The notes below the pieces were generated by a model, which was not told the DNA's origin, did no database searches, and worked only from the letters and a program-made list of their open reading frames with translations. Source: Dillenia suffruticosa (Eukaryota > Streptophyta > Magnoliopsida > Dilleniales > Dilleniaceae). From it: a stretch of 64,000 nucleotides of DNA. Position 1 is the stretch's first letter. Each line of letters begins with the position of its first letter. The position numbers were made by a program, and so were the translations under genes. Shown one piece after another: positions 31,690-45,500 of this stretch. The stretch covers positions 10,877,109 to 10,941,108 of the forward strand of contig JAVTVX010000009.1 in the NCBI GenBank assembly GCA_033439265.1, given 5' to 3'.

Positions 31690-34290
31690 AATCACATTTC
31701 GAATAGATAGGGCTATTGCTTTTTCATAATATTTTTGGGTTTCCAAGTCTTTTATTCGACCAGATCACTTTTCAATTGAATCTTAGGGACTTTGTTGTTT
31801 CGTAAAATCTTGATTTGGCAATCAAGGATAGCTACAAATTGAACTTTGAAGTTCAAGTCTTCTCTTAGTTTGATCGGTGAAGTCTTTAATACATGTGATG
31901 GATTCGACAAAACATTTCTTTAGCACGGAGACATGGAATACATCATGTATCTTCATCAAATCTGGAGACAACTCAATCTAGTAAGCCATCTTTGTGAATC
32001 CTCATAATCATGTCAATGTACAATTTAGTCAATCTCTCTAAAGAGTGGGTGTTCCAAATCGGAAGTAAATGAGTTGACTTGATGAGTTTGTCTACTATCA
32101 CCCAAATAACATCATAATAGCTCAGAGTACATGGCAATCCCATCACAAAGTCTTCGGTAATGTATTTCCACTTTTACTTAGGGATTGGTAATGGTTGGAG
32201 GTTGCCGACAAGCATCTGGTGATTGGCCTTGAGTCGTTGACATACAAGGTACTTGGCCACGAACTCGGTTATTTCTTGTTTCAACGCCGACCACCAATAA
32301 GTCTCCTTGACGGTACGGTACATCTTTCTACTCTCAGGATGCATCGCATATGCCGAGAAATGTGTTTCCTTAAGAATAGCCTTTCCGTATCTCATCATTT
32401 TTTGGAACACAAATCTGTTACCCATACACAACCAGTCTGTTATCCTGGATTTTGAATTCACCACCTTCTCCCTTATGGACTTTCTCCATTACCCCTTTTA
32501 ACTCTTCATCAGTAGCATGAAGCTCCAAGATACACTTCATCAAAGTAGGTATCATTTCAAACTTAGCCAAAAGTGCATCTTGGTCACATTAGCTAGCTCA
32601 ACACTAAGAGCTCAGAGTCCAACCAAACAAGACAAGTAAGAACTCCCAGGTGACACTAAGTTAGAGGAAAAAAATTTGCGGCTTAATGAGTCCGTAACCA
32701 CATTAGTTTTCTCGGGGTAGTAATCTATCACTAGATCATAATTTTTTATCAACTCTAGCCACCTCCATTGCATCAAGTTGAGTTCTTTCTGCATGAGCAA
32801 ATATTTGAGATTTTTGTGGTCAATGAAGACTTAGCACTGTACAAATAATGTTGCCAAATCTTCAAAGCGAAGATAATCACAACCAACTCTAAGTCATGAG
32901 TGGGATAATTTAACTCGTGTTTCTTAAATTGGTGAGAGGCATACATAATCACCATATCCCCTTGCATTAACACGTATCCCAATCCTTATTTGCTAATATT
33001 GTTGTACACCACATGGTCACCATTGTGAGTGGAAAGGGCAAGCATAGGTGCGGATGTAAGCTTTTTTTTTAAGTTCTTGAAAACTCTTTTCATATTTGTC
33101 ACCCCATTCAAATTTGACTCCCTTTCGAATCCAGTTAGATAATGGAACTGCAATCTTGAAGAATCTTTCGACAAATCTTCCACTTTCTTTGGATCAACAA
33201 ATATCACATCTTTGGATATCACATGCCCCAAAAACCTGATTTTCCTTAACCAAAACTCACACTTAAAGAATTTGGCGTACAATTCCTTCTCCCGATTCCG
33301 AAAAGTTTGCAACACTATCTGGAGATACTTGGAATATTCCGCATCATTTTTGGAATATACTAAGATGTCATCAATGAAAACTATGATGAACTTGTCAAGA
33401 TAGGAGTGGAAAATCTGATTCATCAAGTCCATGAAAACTGCAGGAGCATTAGTCAACCTAAAAGGCATCATTATGAATTCATAGTGGTCATACCATGTTC
33501 TAAACATAGTTTTGTGATCGTCATCCCCTTTTATCCTCAATTAGTGGTATCCCAACCTTAAGTCTATCTTTGAGAATATCGAAACCCCTTGAAATTGATC
33601 AAATAGATCGTCAATTCTTGACAATGGATACTTGTTCTTAATGGTCACCTTATTAAGTTGCTAGTAGTTTATACACAAATGAAGAGTATCATTCTTCTTC
33701 TTTACAAATAAGACTAGAGCAACCCAAAGTGAGATAGTCGGCCAGATGAACCCTTTCTCCAATAATTCTTGGAGTTGCACCTTTAATTCCTTTAACTCTA
33801 CGGGTGTCATTTTATATAGATGGATTGAGATTGGAACGGTGTCAGGAACAAAATTAATGGCAAAGACGAATTCTTGGACCGGAGGCAAATTGAACAATTC
33901 TTCCAGGAAGACATCCAAAAACTCCTTCTCTATCAGAACATCAACCAAGTTTGGACTTTCTATCGTGGTGTCCATAATATATGCCAAGTAGACTTCACAC
34001 TCCTTATGTACCAATCTTCGCGCTTTAATTGCTGAAATTACACAACTCGAGAATACCTGCCGTTCATCAACAAACATAAGTGTTAGACATGGAACTCTAG
34101 TTTCTTAGTGTAGCAATCCACGGACGCCCGGTGGAGGTGTAGTTAATCCATACTCAGAATGACATCAAAATTCACTACATCTAGCAGAATCAGATCCACC
34201 TCAAGAACCACTTTACCTACTTTCACTTCATAACTCTTATAAATCATATCCCTAACCAGTTGCTCCCTATAAAGGAGTGATAACCAACGA
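31690..34290 (-). pseudogene. gypsy C pol remnant (protease, RT, RNase H, integrase)
   Basis: Protease end: NFDVILSMD near 34150. RT: a block at 34077-33661 (PPVQEFVFAINFVPDT, LQELLEKGFIWPTIS), then 33540-32986 with [20 protein letters not shown] and the active site FIDDILVYS. RNase [21 protein letters not shown] and [12 protein letters not shown]. Integrase zinc domain at 32464-32174: HFSAYAMHPESRKMYRTVK and FVAKYLVCQ, where the first Cys of the CxxC pair is Tyr. The core is mostly missing; a C-terminal piece joins at about 32000. Several shifts and stops separate these, so no enzyme is made. Confidence 0.9.
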
Positions 34291-34899
34291 CTCTTCCTCA
34301 AGTGAAGTAAAAAACTTATCGAAATGCTTAACGAACATTGTGCTCACTAATGAATTATTAGAACTCATATCAATAACCACACGGTATCATCACTAAAGAT
34401 TTTCATTGTACCTAATAGTGTAAACCATTAAACAATTATTAGTTAATATTCAAAATACATAATTCATACATGAATTCTCATAACATCTTATCATACGACA
34501 AAATCATAGACATATTATATATTTTTCCTACAATAGGGATTTACACTTCTACATATGATTTTACCATCATATAATAACATTATCATCCCCATGCCTCTCC
34601 ACAAAGAACTTAAGTTTAAATTAGCGCATAAATTCACTTCTAACATGTCAAATCATTAACATGTCGCAACATAAAAATCATATAATACTTATATTCTATT
34701 CTAAATCAACAAGTCCAAATTTAAGGGGACATACCTATGATTACATCTGGATTGTTATGAACTTTCTCATTAGTATCATGTAGATTATCGTTTGAGTTCT
34801 TGGTTGGGCACACTGAAGAGGAGCAGCCACCGTATTGCTTCCGGTCCCCAACCGTAGAGTGGTACTAGCCAATGGTGTAGGGGCATTTGATTGACCACT

Positions 34900-35850
34900 C
34901 TTTAAGCCACTCGGGTGATCTCAATTGAATGACCTCCATGTCCACCTAGACCCAATTCAGGACATGCATTGCGGAAATGTCCTACCTTCCCACATTGGTA
35001 ATACTTTGGAGATTCGGTACATGGTTTAGGGTGGAATCTCTTGCAATTCGTACAAAACTCTTTCCTCAACCCCATTGACTTGCTCAGGGATGCAGCACTA
35101 GAAGCGGGAGCACCAAACTTTGATGATTGTTGGCCTTTTGGAGAGCCAACGAACTCTGTAATGGACACGCCACTGTAGGAGCCCGTGCTCCTATTCTTCT
35201 TGGAGCTTTGGCCCGATGTGACCGGGCCTTCTCCTCTTGCCATGACAATCGATAACCCTTCCTCTCTCAATTACCATCTTTTCGGCCCTTAAGACCAATT
35301 CTATAACATCTTGAAATGTATGCCCCTTTGTTATTGACAATTTTCTCCCTTATATTTAAATTCAACTCTGATTCAAACTTTACACACAAGGACTCATTGG
35401 AGTTCACAAACTCCAGAACATAAGTAGCTAGCTCTTTTAACTTCGTTTCATATTCCGTCACGATCATATTCTCTTGTACTAACTTGAAGAATTCCTCCCT
35501 CTTTTGGTCTCTATAAAACCGAGTGTAGTACTTTTCTTAGAAAATTTTAAGAAACTCTCCCCAAGTAGGAGGATTAGAAATCCTACCTTTTACATTTTCC
35601 CACCAAGTCCTTGTACCCTTGTCCAACAGCTTCACAGCCATCCATAACTTCATCTCGTCATCCAACCTTATGTTAGTGTCGGTTTCTTGGATTCGGTCAA
35701 TCCAATCCTTGGCCACTAAGGTATTACACCGGCCCGAGAATGTCTCATATTTGGAGGAGTTGGGGGTGTCAATGTCAAAGAAGGTGCATGTGAAGATGAT
35801 GCAGCCGCAGGTTGAGGAGGTGGAGTAGAAGTAATCTCAATTGAATTCAT
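34900..35850 (-). pseudogene. gypsy C gag remnant
   Basis: A start candidate at ATG 35850 gives MNSIEITSTPPPQPAAA, a proline/alanine-rich Gag N-terminus. Gag core homology follows (VTEYETKLKELATYVLEFVN, 35460-35400). At 35270-34902 come a Ser/Gly-rich linker and two zinc-binding-like motifs, FCTNCKRFHPKPC and YYQCGKVGHFRNAC. In the second, the first Cys of the CCHC knuckle is Tyr. Confidence 0.85.
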
Positions 35851-36099
35851 CATTCTTCTTCGAGGAGGTATAGTTCTACAAAAGAGAAACAATGCTTAGC
35901 ACGCAAGACTAGGCAATATAATAAATACCTAACCCCCTAAAATATGCTCAAATTCCTAGAACCCATCGGAGACTTTTAAAATCATTTGTAACACTTTGAA
36001 TATCAAGTTTTTCAAAATAATTTGAAAACAATAGAGTACTTTTAAAATATTTGAAAATTTTTTCAAATGTTTTAACACATTCTCAAATCGAAAACATAA

Positions 36100-36118
36100 A
36101 CTCAGATACTAATAAAAT
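36100..36118 (-). other. Degraded primer-binding site of gypsy C
   Basis: Just inside the 5' LTR the minus strand reads TTAGTATCTGAGTTTATG, about 9 of 12 bases matching the tRNA-Met primer site TGGTATCAGAGC. Confidence 0.5.
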
Positions 36119-38259
36119 TGTCATGCCCCGACTCTCGGATCGAGTGTGCGACAACCATTGTATTATCCTAGAATACGGATGAGTCTAACTCGCATAGCAA
36201 AGTATCGCAAGACATTCATCGATATCCATCCATTTTCAAAATAATCTAACAAATCCAAACAAAACAACATGCATTTAAATAACAAACAAGGACCAACCCT
36301 ATCTATCCCTATTTAAATGCATGCACAAGGTCAATCTCGTCATCTATAATCCAATTATATGTACAAAGCTAGTCCGGCCATTCCAATCAAATTTCCAATT
36401 CATCACTGGTCATTTTATAAACCAACCAAAAAGTCTCTACTCAAGAAATTCATATCAATTTCATAAAAAAAAAAAAAAATTCCCAAATAATTTTGAAAAA
36501 ATAAAAGGAGATCTTCAATTTAAGTATACAAAATCATATCCAAATTTCACATCAAATAACCATAACACAAAATAAGTTTCCAAAATAATTACAGAGTTTT
36601 TGTCTTCATTTGGATGCACTAATAAATATCTCAAACCAAACAAAACTTTATAACAAAAGAAAGTCCACGAATGTGGTCTCTCCAAATCTATCACCAGATG
36701 ACCACAAATCTCAACTAGGTGTTCTTTGGAAAAAAAAAATAGGAGGGGTAAGTATAAGCAATACCCAGTGAATGGAGTGACAAGTTATGACAATAAATGA
36801 GAGATGATTGTGAACATGTCAAATACAATTTCAAATCGTTGTCATTATATCCATAAATTCTATAGTTTCATACTAAATATCAAGTTCAAATGAATTTAAA
36901 TAAATCACGAATAATAAAATTTATGCATTTAATTTACGTTCATATCTTTTCCAAGATCCATGGGGGTTGCCAAATTATAGCTCCCGACTACCGCAATCAA
37001 TGGCAGAACTGCCAAGAGTTTCCATACTTTTCCAACTCAGAAATACTCTCAATCTTGGCGTTGGCTCGTGCCTCCCTTGGGTGCTACCAAACTAATCCTA
37101 TAAATAATAATAACAATCTCGAAAATACCTCTCGAGCGCGGCTACCTCTCAAGGAAAACGACCCTAACTACGTTACCCTGTCGGGCCACATCGCATGGGG
37201 AATGACTATAGTCATTAAATTATGCATTCAAACAATATTTCATAAATCTCATAATATATATCAAAATGTGCTATAATATTTAAAACGTTACTTAAATCAT
37301 GAATTCAATACTAACATATTCAACATGGGTCAATAAACATAACACATTATTTCAATAAAATGGTTGAATGCATATTTCATTCCAAACTCTCTTTTGATAC
37401 ACTCCACAATCAGAAACTAACGAATTTTAAAAATATTTGTAAAATCAAGTAAAATATTTTCTCATTCAAAATTATAATCATGCATCCACTCACTTTTTGG
37501 AAGTGTATTCACTCTTAATCCAACTTCAAATCAATGATTTTTTTTCTTCTTAGATTCCAATTGCCTTAGATATAAAACAATACACACACAGTTGTCACTT
37601 AATTACAAACTAATACTAGAGAAAATTAATATTTTTCTCATAACTCAAACTCTAATTTTTCAAAATTCACAAATTCATCATGTAATTTTATCAAACCACA
37701 TTATCAATCTAGAAAAATATTTTCCCTTCCAAGATTTTCTCAAATTCTAACATTATATATACATTAAGTTTAAATCTCCAAATTTTATTTTTTCAATCTC
37801 AATATAAAGTTTATATACAAATAAAATATACTCAAATTTAAAAAAAAAGAAGGAAAATTAGCTTATTTAAATCACTAATTTTGCTTCTTAGTCATGTCAC
37901 ATTCAAACTCTAGATTTCTCTTTCTACAAAATTCTAAATTTCAACATCAATTCCAAATTTATGCAAAAATAATTAAAATTCAAGTTTAATAAAGAGTATA
38001 TCTTCTATTGAAACCATTAATTTTTATCCCTTGTAGAGTCACTCTAAATCCTATGTTTTTCTCTCTAGAAAAAGTTAAATTTTCCCCTAAATTCAACATT
38101 TTAGGGGTTTGTTGAAGAGTTTGAAGTTCAAATTTATGGGTGTTCGGAGATATTTGATCAATTGGAGGGAGAGAATAGAGGAGGAGAGAGAGTCAAGAGG
38201 GTGAGGGAATGGGAGGGGTGGGGGTGTATAGATTCGTGGGTGAGAGAAGATGTGAGGGA

Positions 38260-38318
<59 letters not shown>

Positions 38319-38364
38319 AAATGAAGTAAATAACAACAACAACAACAATAACAATAACAATAAC

Positions 38365-38407
<43 letters not shown>

Positions 38408-38500
38408 TGGGAGTGGGTTTTTCGACTTTTCCTTTCTCCCCTTTTTCTCTTTTCTCTCTCTCTTTTTTTTTTTCATAATTTCCCTTTTTAAGGTTTTACA
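36119..38500 (-). repeat. 5' LTR of gypsy C (right copy)
   Basis: On the plus strand it starts TGTCATGCCCCGAC and ends AAGGTTTTACA. It includes a long (GA)n tract (38262-38314) followed by a (AAC)n/(AAT)n tract (38330-38405), both near the LTR start in the element's own direction. The ATTAT duplication follows at 38501-38505. Confidence 0.9.
38262..38405. repeat. Compound microsatellite (GA)n and (AAC/AAT)n
   Basis: About 53 bases of GA repeat, a short GGTAAAATGAAG bridge, then roughly 75 bases of ACA/ATA/AAT trinucleotides. It generates a false reading frame with runs of Tyr, Cys and Leu/Ser. Confidence 0.95.
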
Positions 38501-38505
38501 ATTAT

Positions 38506-39567
38506 TCTAGATATTTGATTAATCAAAATAAATTCATGTAATTAGTCCTATTAAACAAACTCATGAATATATCCAATTTTATAACAAACTAAAATTAGAT
38601 TACGATGTGTAACAGACTTATTTGATATGATTAAGGAAAAAAAAACATATATACAACAACCTTTTATCTTAAAGATGTAAAGAAATCATAAATGATGAAT
38701 TAAATGGGTACCATGTAGAAAATTGACTTTTTTTTTTATATAATAGAAAATTGACTTGCACCCAAGAGCAATTGTAAGGTGTCAAAGCCAAGGGGTTGAG
38801 GTTCAAGAAAATGTCAATTTCAATAGAAAGCAAGAAACATTAGAATCATATTTTACAAAATTCTCTTGTACGTACATAACTTTTATGTATAATATACGGA
38901 GATACTCATGCAATTTTTCATAAATGTATTACCAAATTATTAATTTTACCATGTTGGTCCTGGACTTTCCAAAACCTACAACAATTCACCATTTCTGATA
39001 AATGGGATGAGATCTCACTTCTACACAAGGTCTCTTTTCTCAATTAAAGATACCAATCTGAACAAACTCATAATTAAGAACAAATCTGAATAAACTTTAT
39101 CAGACAAGCATTTATAACATGGACATAGAAAATGTCCAAAACTAATTAGTCCTATGCAGGCTTTTCTGCCACAACATTTTTCCCTAGTCACATGGACACA
39201 AATGCTCATACATTTAAGTTATCCCATCATCTTCATCAAAAATCTACCGTAAACACCCAACTTTCTAACCCTAAATACTTCTCTTCAATGACATCAATAA
39301 CTTTCAACCAGAGCTTCAGATTGTAAAGAATGATCTTATGCTTCACCAACATTCATCCTGTGAACTTGGTTTAACAATGGAAATCCACACCATCTAGTAC
39401 ATTTGCAAATGAATCGTTTGCAGAATCGTCCAGTCAAAGATTGCCATGATTATATCACTGGCTTGCACTTGGAATTGGAGCGTCTTTTCTTCAATGTGAA
39501 AACGAAGTTATGACTTCAAAAGTTTTGAGGATAAAGATACAAAAGTATGGAACCATACACTTGAATT
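38506..39567. other. 3' flank of the hydrolase gene, no gene seen
   Basis: AT-rich sequence between the gypsy element and the hydrolase stop codon. It should hold the hydrolase 3' untranslated region and terminator on the minus strand. I cannot fix a poly(A) site. Confidence 0.5.
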
Positions 39568-42500
39568 CTATTGAGTCTTGTCATGATGACTAAGAAAGTC
39601 AATTATGCATGGATAGATGTGCTCTGCAGCCTGCAGACATTAAGCAAATATCATATCAGAATGGCACCCCAATATTTATGACAGCTACATGCATGTATAT
39701 ACATAGATACATGCAGTGTGAAGCACCACCACTCTCGATTAATATAGAACGTACCAAACGGCATCCTACTAGGTCATAATGAGCATAATGTGGACCTCCT
39801 GAATTGCCAAAAACTTTGTATGTAACCAAGTCCTTGGGAATAACCTTCACTGTTTCTGGTCCATTAAATTATGAAAACCGAAATAGGGGTATGAGCAGTT
39901 AATTTGTAAATGGATGAGCAATACTAAACCATGCAATAATTATAAAACAATTACTGTACCATATACTGCTTCAGGTGGGCAGATGAGGTCCTGGTCTCCA
40001 GCAAGTGCTAAAACGGGGACACTGCTTTTGGACAGATGATCCTTGTAAAAGAAAGTTCCTCCTCTGTCACATAGCCCACCTTCTCGGAAAGCAGTCGTTA
40101 GCTGCAAGATAACTTTTGCTGGCACTGTACCTGCAACATATAATTCATTAAGGATCTCTAGAGGTCAAAGTGTAACAGAAGAAAGAAAACTGGATACTAA
40201 AATGCTCTTGCATTGCATGTAAATGGGAGTACTAAAGTATCTCTACATACAAAAGTTATTCAGTAAAAGCTTTTCAAAAAGCTCTGGATGCATCATGTCT
40301 TGTGCAGAAATCTGAGGATTTAGCCATGACAAGACATATGGAGGGCGGGATGCAAGAGGATAAGCAGCAGCAAGTAATGACCCCAAGGGAACAACAGGAA
40401 CATTTAGAGCTTGTGCAGGATCTGCCTGTGAGTTACCAAGAATTTTATGTTAGCCTTTTGTCAGAATTTTGTAAGCAGCAAGATGCCATAATTAAAGAGT
40501 TTGACTTTGCTTAGAAACATAAACATAGGTTCCACTTGCCAGAGGTAGGAGCAATTTGAGCGATGATCTTGAAGATGTGTAGTCAAGAGATGATGCCAAC
40601 GTTACCACGGATACCAATCCAGAATCTATTCCTTTGAAACCTTTCAAGAGAAAAAGAGCATCTGAAAGCTTGATCAATATCAACAAATAACCAATTTCAC
40701 ACACATGGACAACCTGACACTTTTTTTGAGTTTCATGATAATACTGGTAAAACTTAAAAGTATAATGTACAATAAAAATAAATAAAAGATAAAAATGAGA
40801 TGCCTTAGGTAAGCTTGGTAAGATATAAAAAGTTTTGAAAGTAAGACACCTCATAAGTGAAGTTTATTTTGGAACTAAAAGAAATGCATTGGTCACATAT
40901 CAAGGAAAATGGAATATCTGACAATAAATGAGATTTTTTTGCTCTTATGCTCTAAAAATAAACCCAGCCGAGAGCATTTGCTTGAATTAATAACCATGTT
41001 CCTTTGTAGCCTACAGCAATACAAATGAAAATCGCTCTCTTCCCCAAAGAACAAAAAAATACAATTTTGCAGAAGACTCCAATTCAAACAATCCAACAAA
41101 ATTTCTTCCAGAAGATTCCAATACAATCGCTCCGTGCATTATTTGCCAGTTAACACAACCCACTTAGTCCATCATAAGTCTTGAGGGTTTCGGCCAAATA
41201 TGCAGTCTGGCACTCTTAGCAACTTGTAATTTATTTTCCACCTGACATTCTTTAGAGTCCAAGGAAACAAATCATCAAAGGGCTACATGCCAAAGCAACG
41301 CATTGCACTCCTTTCAATACATAATTGGTTGTTACTACCACAGAAGAAGATTATACATTTTGAAATTAAGCTCCAAGACTGGTCGAGCATAAGGGACACC
41401 ATGCAGATAGATCCAAGTGGCAAATCTACCACTAAGAAACATTGATTCGTACCACATGGTTTTTCTGTTAATAAGGCAAATCTAGCCCCCAGTGGGGAAT
41501 AGCTTCTCCATTATGAAGGGTCCACCCTAAACATTGCATTATCTTCTTCACCCCTCACACAAACACATAGAGTTTCTATCTCTATAATCAAAGACGTGTA
41601 TAAGAGGAGGAAAATCAGGCCTTATTTAAGAAGGCTAGAATTATTAAGAAATCGATCAACTCTACATGGCTCTTACACTGCAGCACAAAATGTCATTAAA
41701 TGCATGTAATCCACAATCAGGAAAATCATATATCACCAATTTGATACTATTATAGGAAACTATATATGTCGAAACAAGCTACAAAGTGGGCAACATCTTT
41801 CATGTGTTGTGAATTGAAAATAAGTGTCACACATCTTACCATAGCGTGAAAGCATTGCATATAGTAAAATACCACCCATGGAGTGACCAATTCCAAGTAG
41901 CTTCCCGTCCTTAGGGTTGGATATTGTCCTTATGTACTCCATCTATATTAATAAAATTGATATTTCCAAACATCAACAAGAGACAGTGAAAAAATAATGA
42001 TTGGATCAAGTAGATTAAGAAAGAAGACAAAGTAACATTTCATGTGTAAAGCCAGTAACAATGATGAAATGTCACCTCACCGCAGCTGGTAAATCCTCTT
42101 CCAAGTAATGGTCGAAGTCCCAGTCATATTTCACTATAAGATCAAGTTGTTTTTGAAAATCTTCAATTGTGGTAGAAAAGCGTTCTTGCAAGTCAAAAAA
42201 CTGAGATGGAACCCGCTGACCTTCCTCAACAATATTGACTAACCTTTGACTCAATTCCTTGATTTGGCTGGCAATAACAGAGTTTTGCCTTGCTTCTAAC
42301 AGGCCTGAAAGTGTTTCCGTAATTTCATTGTAGCGTTCAACTAGCTGAGAGTTTTCTATGAGTTTTGATATTTGATCAAATAATTTAGCAGACATAATCC
42401 TTGATTGACTTTCACTTAAAAAACCGGAAAGTCCTTCAGATAAACGAATAAATGTTTCTGATAACATGTTCACTAATTCTGACTCCTCAATTATAGGCAT

Positions 42501-45500
42501 GATCTCAGTCTTTTGTTCACCAGAAGAAATCTCAGATTCTGTAACTGCACTGCCATTGCTAGTTGTCTCTGGTCTCACAGGGACAGCCCCATTTGTTCCA
42601 TGCCTAGCTGAATTATTTGTCTGGTCCGAGTCTCCTGACATAGAATTGGCAGGTTGCTTGGTTTCTCCGGACTCTCCCTCTTCTGTACTTAACCCAGCAC
42701 CTCGAACTTCAAGAATCCAAGTATCAAATCCTTGGTCAGACATGTGGCGTGCAAATGATGACTGCAAAGTACACATTGCCAATGTGGTTATTTACAAGAA
42801 ACAATACCAAAAATCCTAAAGATTCTCCTTTATATAACATAAAAAGTACAATGTGCACACATTAACTAAATCTCGTGGAAGATGAAAGTGCTTTCAAAAA
42901 ATGATCTGCAACCAAATGGGAAAATAGATATCAAAATTATTACAACTTTAGTTGCAAACAGGAATTATATATGAAGCTTAAAAAAGAGAAAACAAGAAAT
43001 TCTGAGACATCGGCCAATGAATGTAGTATGAAGGCGCGCAGCCAGAAAATATTTTCAAAAGGGCAGAGTGCATTATGAGGAATATACTTAAAGTAACATT
43101 TTAAATAAAATTAGCTTAAATTATGAAGGGTATTCCAAAATAATAATTACTATACTAGAAAATATTTACTTATTCCCTCGTTTCTTGTGCATCATATTTT
43201 CATATCAGGATCCCTATTTTTTTTTTTTTTGAATTATCTTAAATTACCAAAGGGATATTGCAAATAACAATCACTCTTGTCCCCCCCCCCCAAAAAAAAA
43301 AAAGAAAAAAGAAGAAAATGAAAATTTCTCAATGGATAGTGAATAACAGAAATAATGAGATGTAGTTAAAGATAATAAAAATTTTGGATGAAGGAAAAGT
43401 AAGAAACTTGCGCAAAAATTGAAGAAGAGAACCAATTTGATAATAAGTCTTATCATTACACATTAGATCAAAATTAAAATAATAATAATAATAATAAATA
43501 TTTTTTTTTTCCAATTAGGTAGTCAAAAAATCACCATATCAATTATGGCAGTAACAAATTGAATAACGGATGTTAGTAAATAACAAAATAATCTATCAAT
43601 TAAAGAAAAAAATTAATAGATTAATCAAAAATAAATAAAGAAATAAGTAAGAAAGAGGTTGGGTTGATTTACATGGGTGAGGCCCATGGGTACAAGCAAG
43701 AGGAGAGAAAAGGGCAAGGTTTTTACCAGGGGGAGCTTAGGAGAAAAATTGAAGAATTCTAGTGCAAAAAGAAGGGCTTGGGAGATGTTTTGTTGCCTTT
43801 TAATTGTTTGTAAAGTGAAAATTTTTATGGGTAAATAATATTTGAAATTTCTACTTAAAAATTTTAAAAACTAAATTTATTTTTTAAACTTTTCGGGGGT
43901 AAATTATAATTGTTAGGGGGTGAATTACAACTTTTAGGGGGTGATATCATTTTATATCTTATAGTTTATGATTTTATAAAATAAAATAGCTTTTAAAAAG
44001 ATTTCAGGGGGCACTTGCCCCCTTGCAAGCCTCTCCCTCCGCCCATACTATGAGCACATCATAGTATGCAATACTAAAATTATATGGCCAATATTTGGAA
44101 AGCTAAATTATTAATAGGAAAAGTTTGCAAAATTAGGTTCAAGTACTTAGAAAATTCATAAACTGACATAAAAATACAATTTTGACACTATGAAAATTCA
44201 TAATTACTGCAGTTTTTCATACAAGCACAAGCACATAGTAAATGGGCATCAGGCACGGAATGAACAAATACATGGTGCCAATATCTTCACTGCCAGTGCA
44301 ATGTATGGGAAATAATCATTTTGTATATCTACAACTGCACCTAACAATTCACGTGGTATGCATTTCTAATTTTATTTTTTATCGACAGTTTCATCTAAAA
44401 TTAATACGACAATTATTGTGAGGTAGTAGTAGTTCAGTGAAATAATTCCTAATTATGGAAGAAGATAACTTAATACTTAGGCCAGATAGCAAAGAATTTG
44501 CTATTTGGTTGATGGCGTAGGCAACAATTGCTATTGACGAGTATTCTCAGGAAAATTTTTTGAAGCAATTAGCCTATTAAGAATAAATAGGTCTACGTCC
44601 AACTGTATGGGTTGATAAGTTCTTTTTTGATTGGATATCTAGAGTTTGTTTGGCCCAACTTTTTTCTGTAAAAAGCTTTTATTTTTTGATTATAAATTAG
44701 TGTGAAAATAAAAATTTGAAAATTTAAGTGATAAACTGTTTGACAATTTTACTTAAAAAAAAAAAAAAAAAAAAAAAACTCTTTTATGAGTTGTAAGTTT
44801 AATGAAATTACAATAAATGACAATTGACATTAAAGTTTTATAAATAATTTATAATGTAAATAGTTTCATAAATATTTTAAAATATTTACAGATTAAACAT
44901 AATATTTTAAGTTCATAAATATGATAAATATTCATATATAATTAAAGTTCATATAATTTTTGAAACATTTCCTAAATTCATAAAAAAAGTAACAATTTAT
45001 ATTTTCCATTAATGATGAAATAGTAAAGGATTTTTTTTTATAGATTTATATATGAGATAAAATTATAATAGTTGAAATAATTAGGGGTAATTTCGTCAAC
45101 CCAGATATTTTTATTAAAAAAGTTAGGTAGAAACTCCACGAGTTTCTCCTTTTTCTTTGTTTTTTTATTAATAAAATTAGTTTTTTTAAACAGCTTTTGA
45201 AAAACCCTTTTGACCTAAATTTTAGATGTAAGCTTCCTTTAAGTTGAAAAAAAAAAGGCCAAACAGCACCTAGCTCATAGCTTTGCTCATACAAAATATG
45301 TGATTGTTCAAAATTACATACTTATATAATGATTGATGGAAACATAGATGATTAGTTACATACTTACATAATGATTGATGCAGACATAGATGTTTGTTCC
45401 ACAATATTTTAGTTTCACTAGAACTGTATCTTGTTATTTTATTTAAATTTTAGTTTACCAGTTATTTGACCTACGGATGGATGGCTAGGATTAGAAGTTA

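Larger units (their letters stand above)
29464..38500 (-). mobile_element. Ty3/gypsy element C, two LTRs, 9.0 kb
   Basis: Two LTRs in the same orientation (29464-31641 and 36119-38500) enclose, on the minus strand, a degraded primer site, gag (35850-34900), protease (about 34280-34080), RT (about 34077-32986), RNase H (about 32982-32600) and integrase (32464-31690). This gypsy order, the TGTAACACC LTR start on the minus strand and LTRs over 2 kb fit a Tekay/Del chromovirus. ATTAT flanks both sides. All frames are broken and the integrase core is internally deleted. The LTRs have diverged visibly, with several indels, so the insertion is old. Confidence 0.92.

Noticed and set aside
38093-38476. 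Minus-strand frame of 127 codons with Tyr, Cys and Leu/Ser runs
   Set aside because: It is a translation of a compound microsatellite in the 5' LTR of gypsy C.
42466-42819. Plus-strand frame of 117 codons
   Set aside because: It is the antisense shadow of hydrolase exon 3.
43271-43514. Two Phe/Tyr-rich minus frames
   Set aside because: They run through homopolymers and an AAT repeat within hydrolase intron 2.
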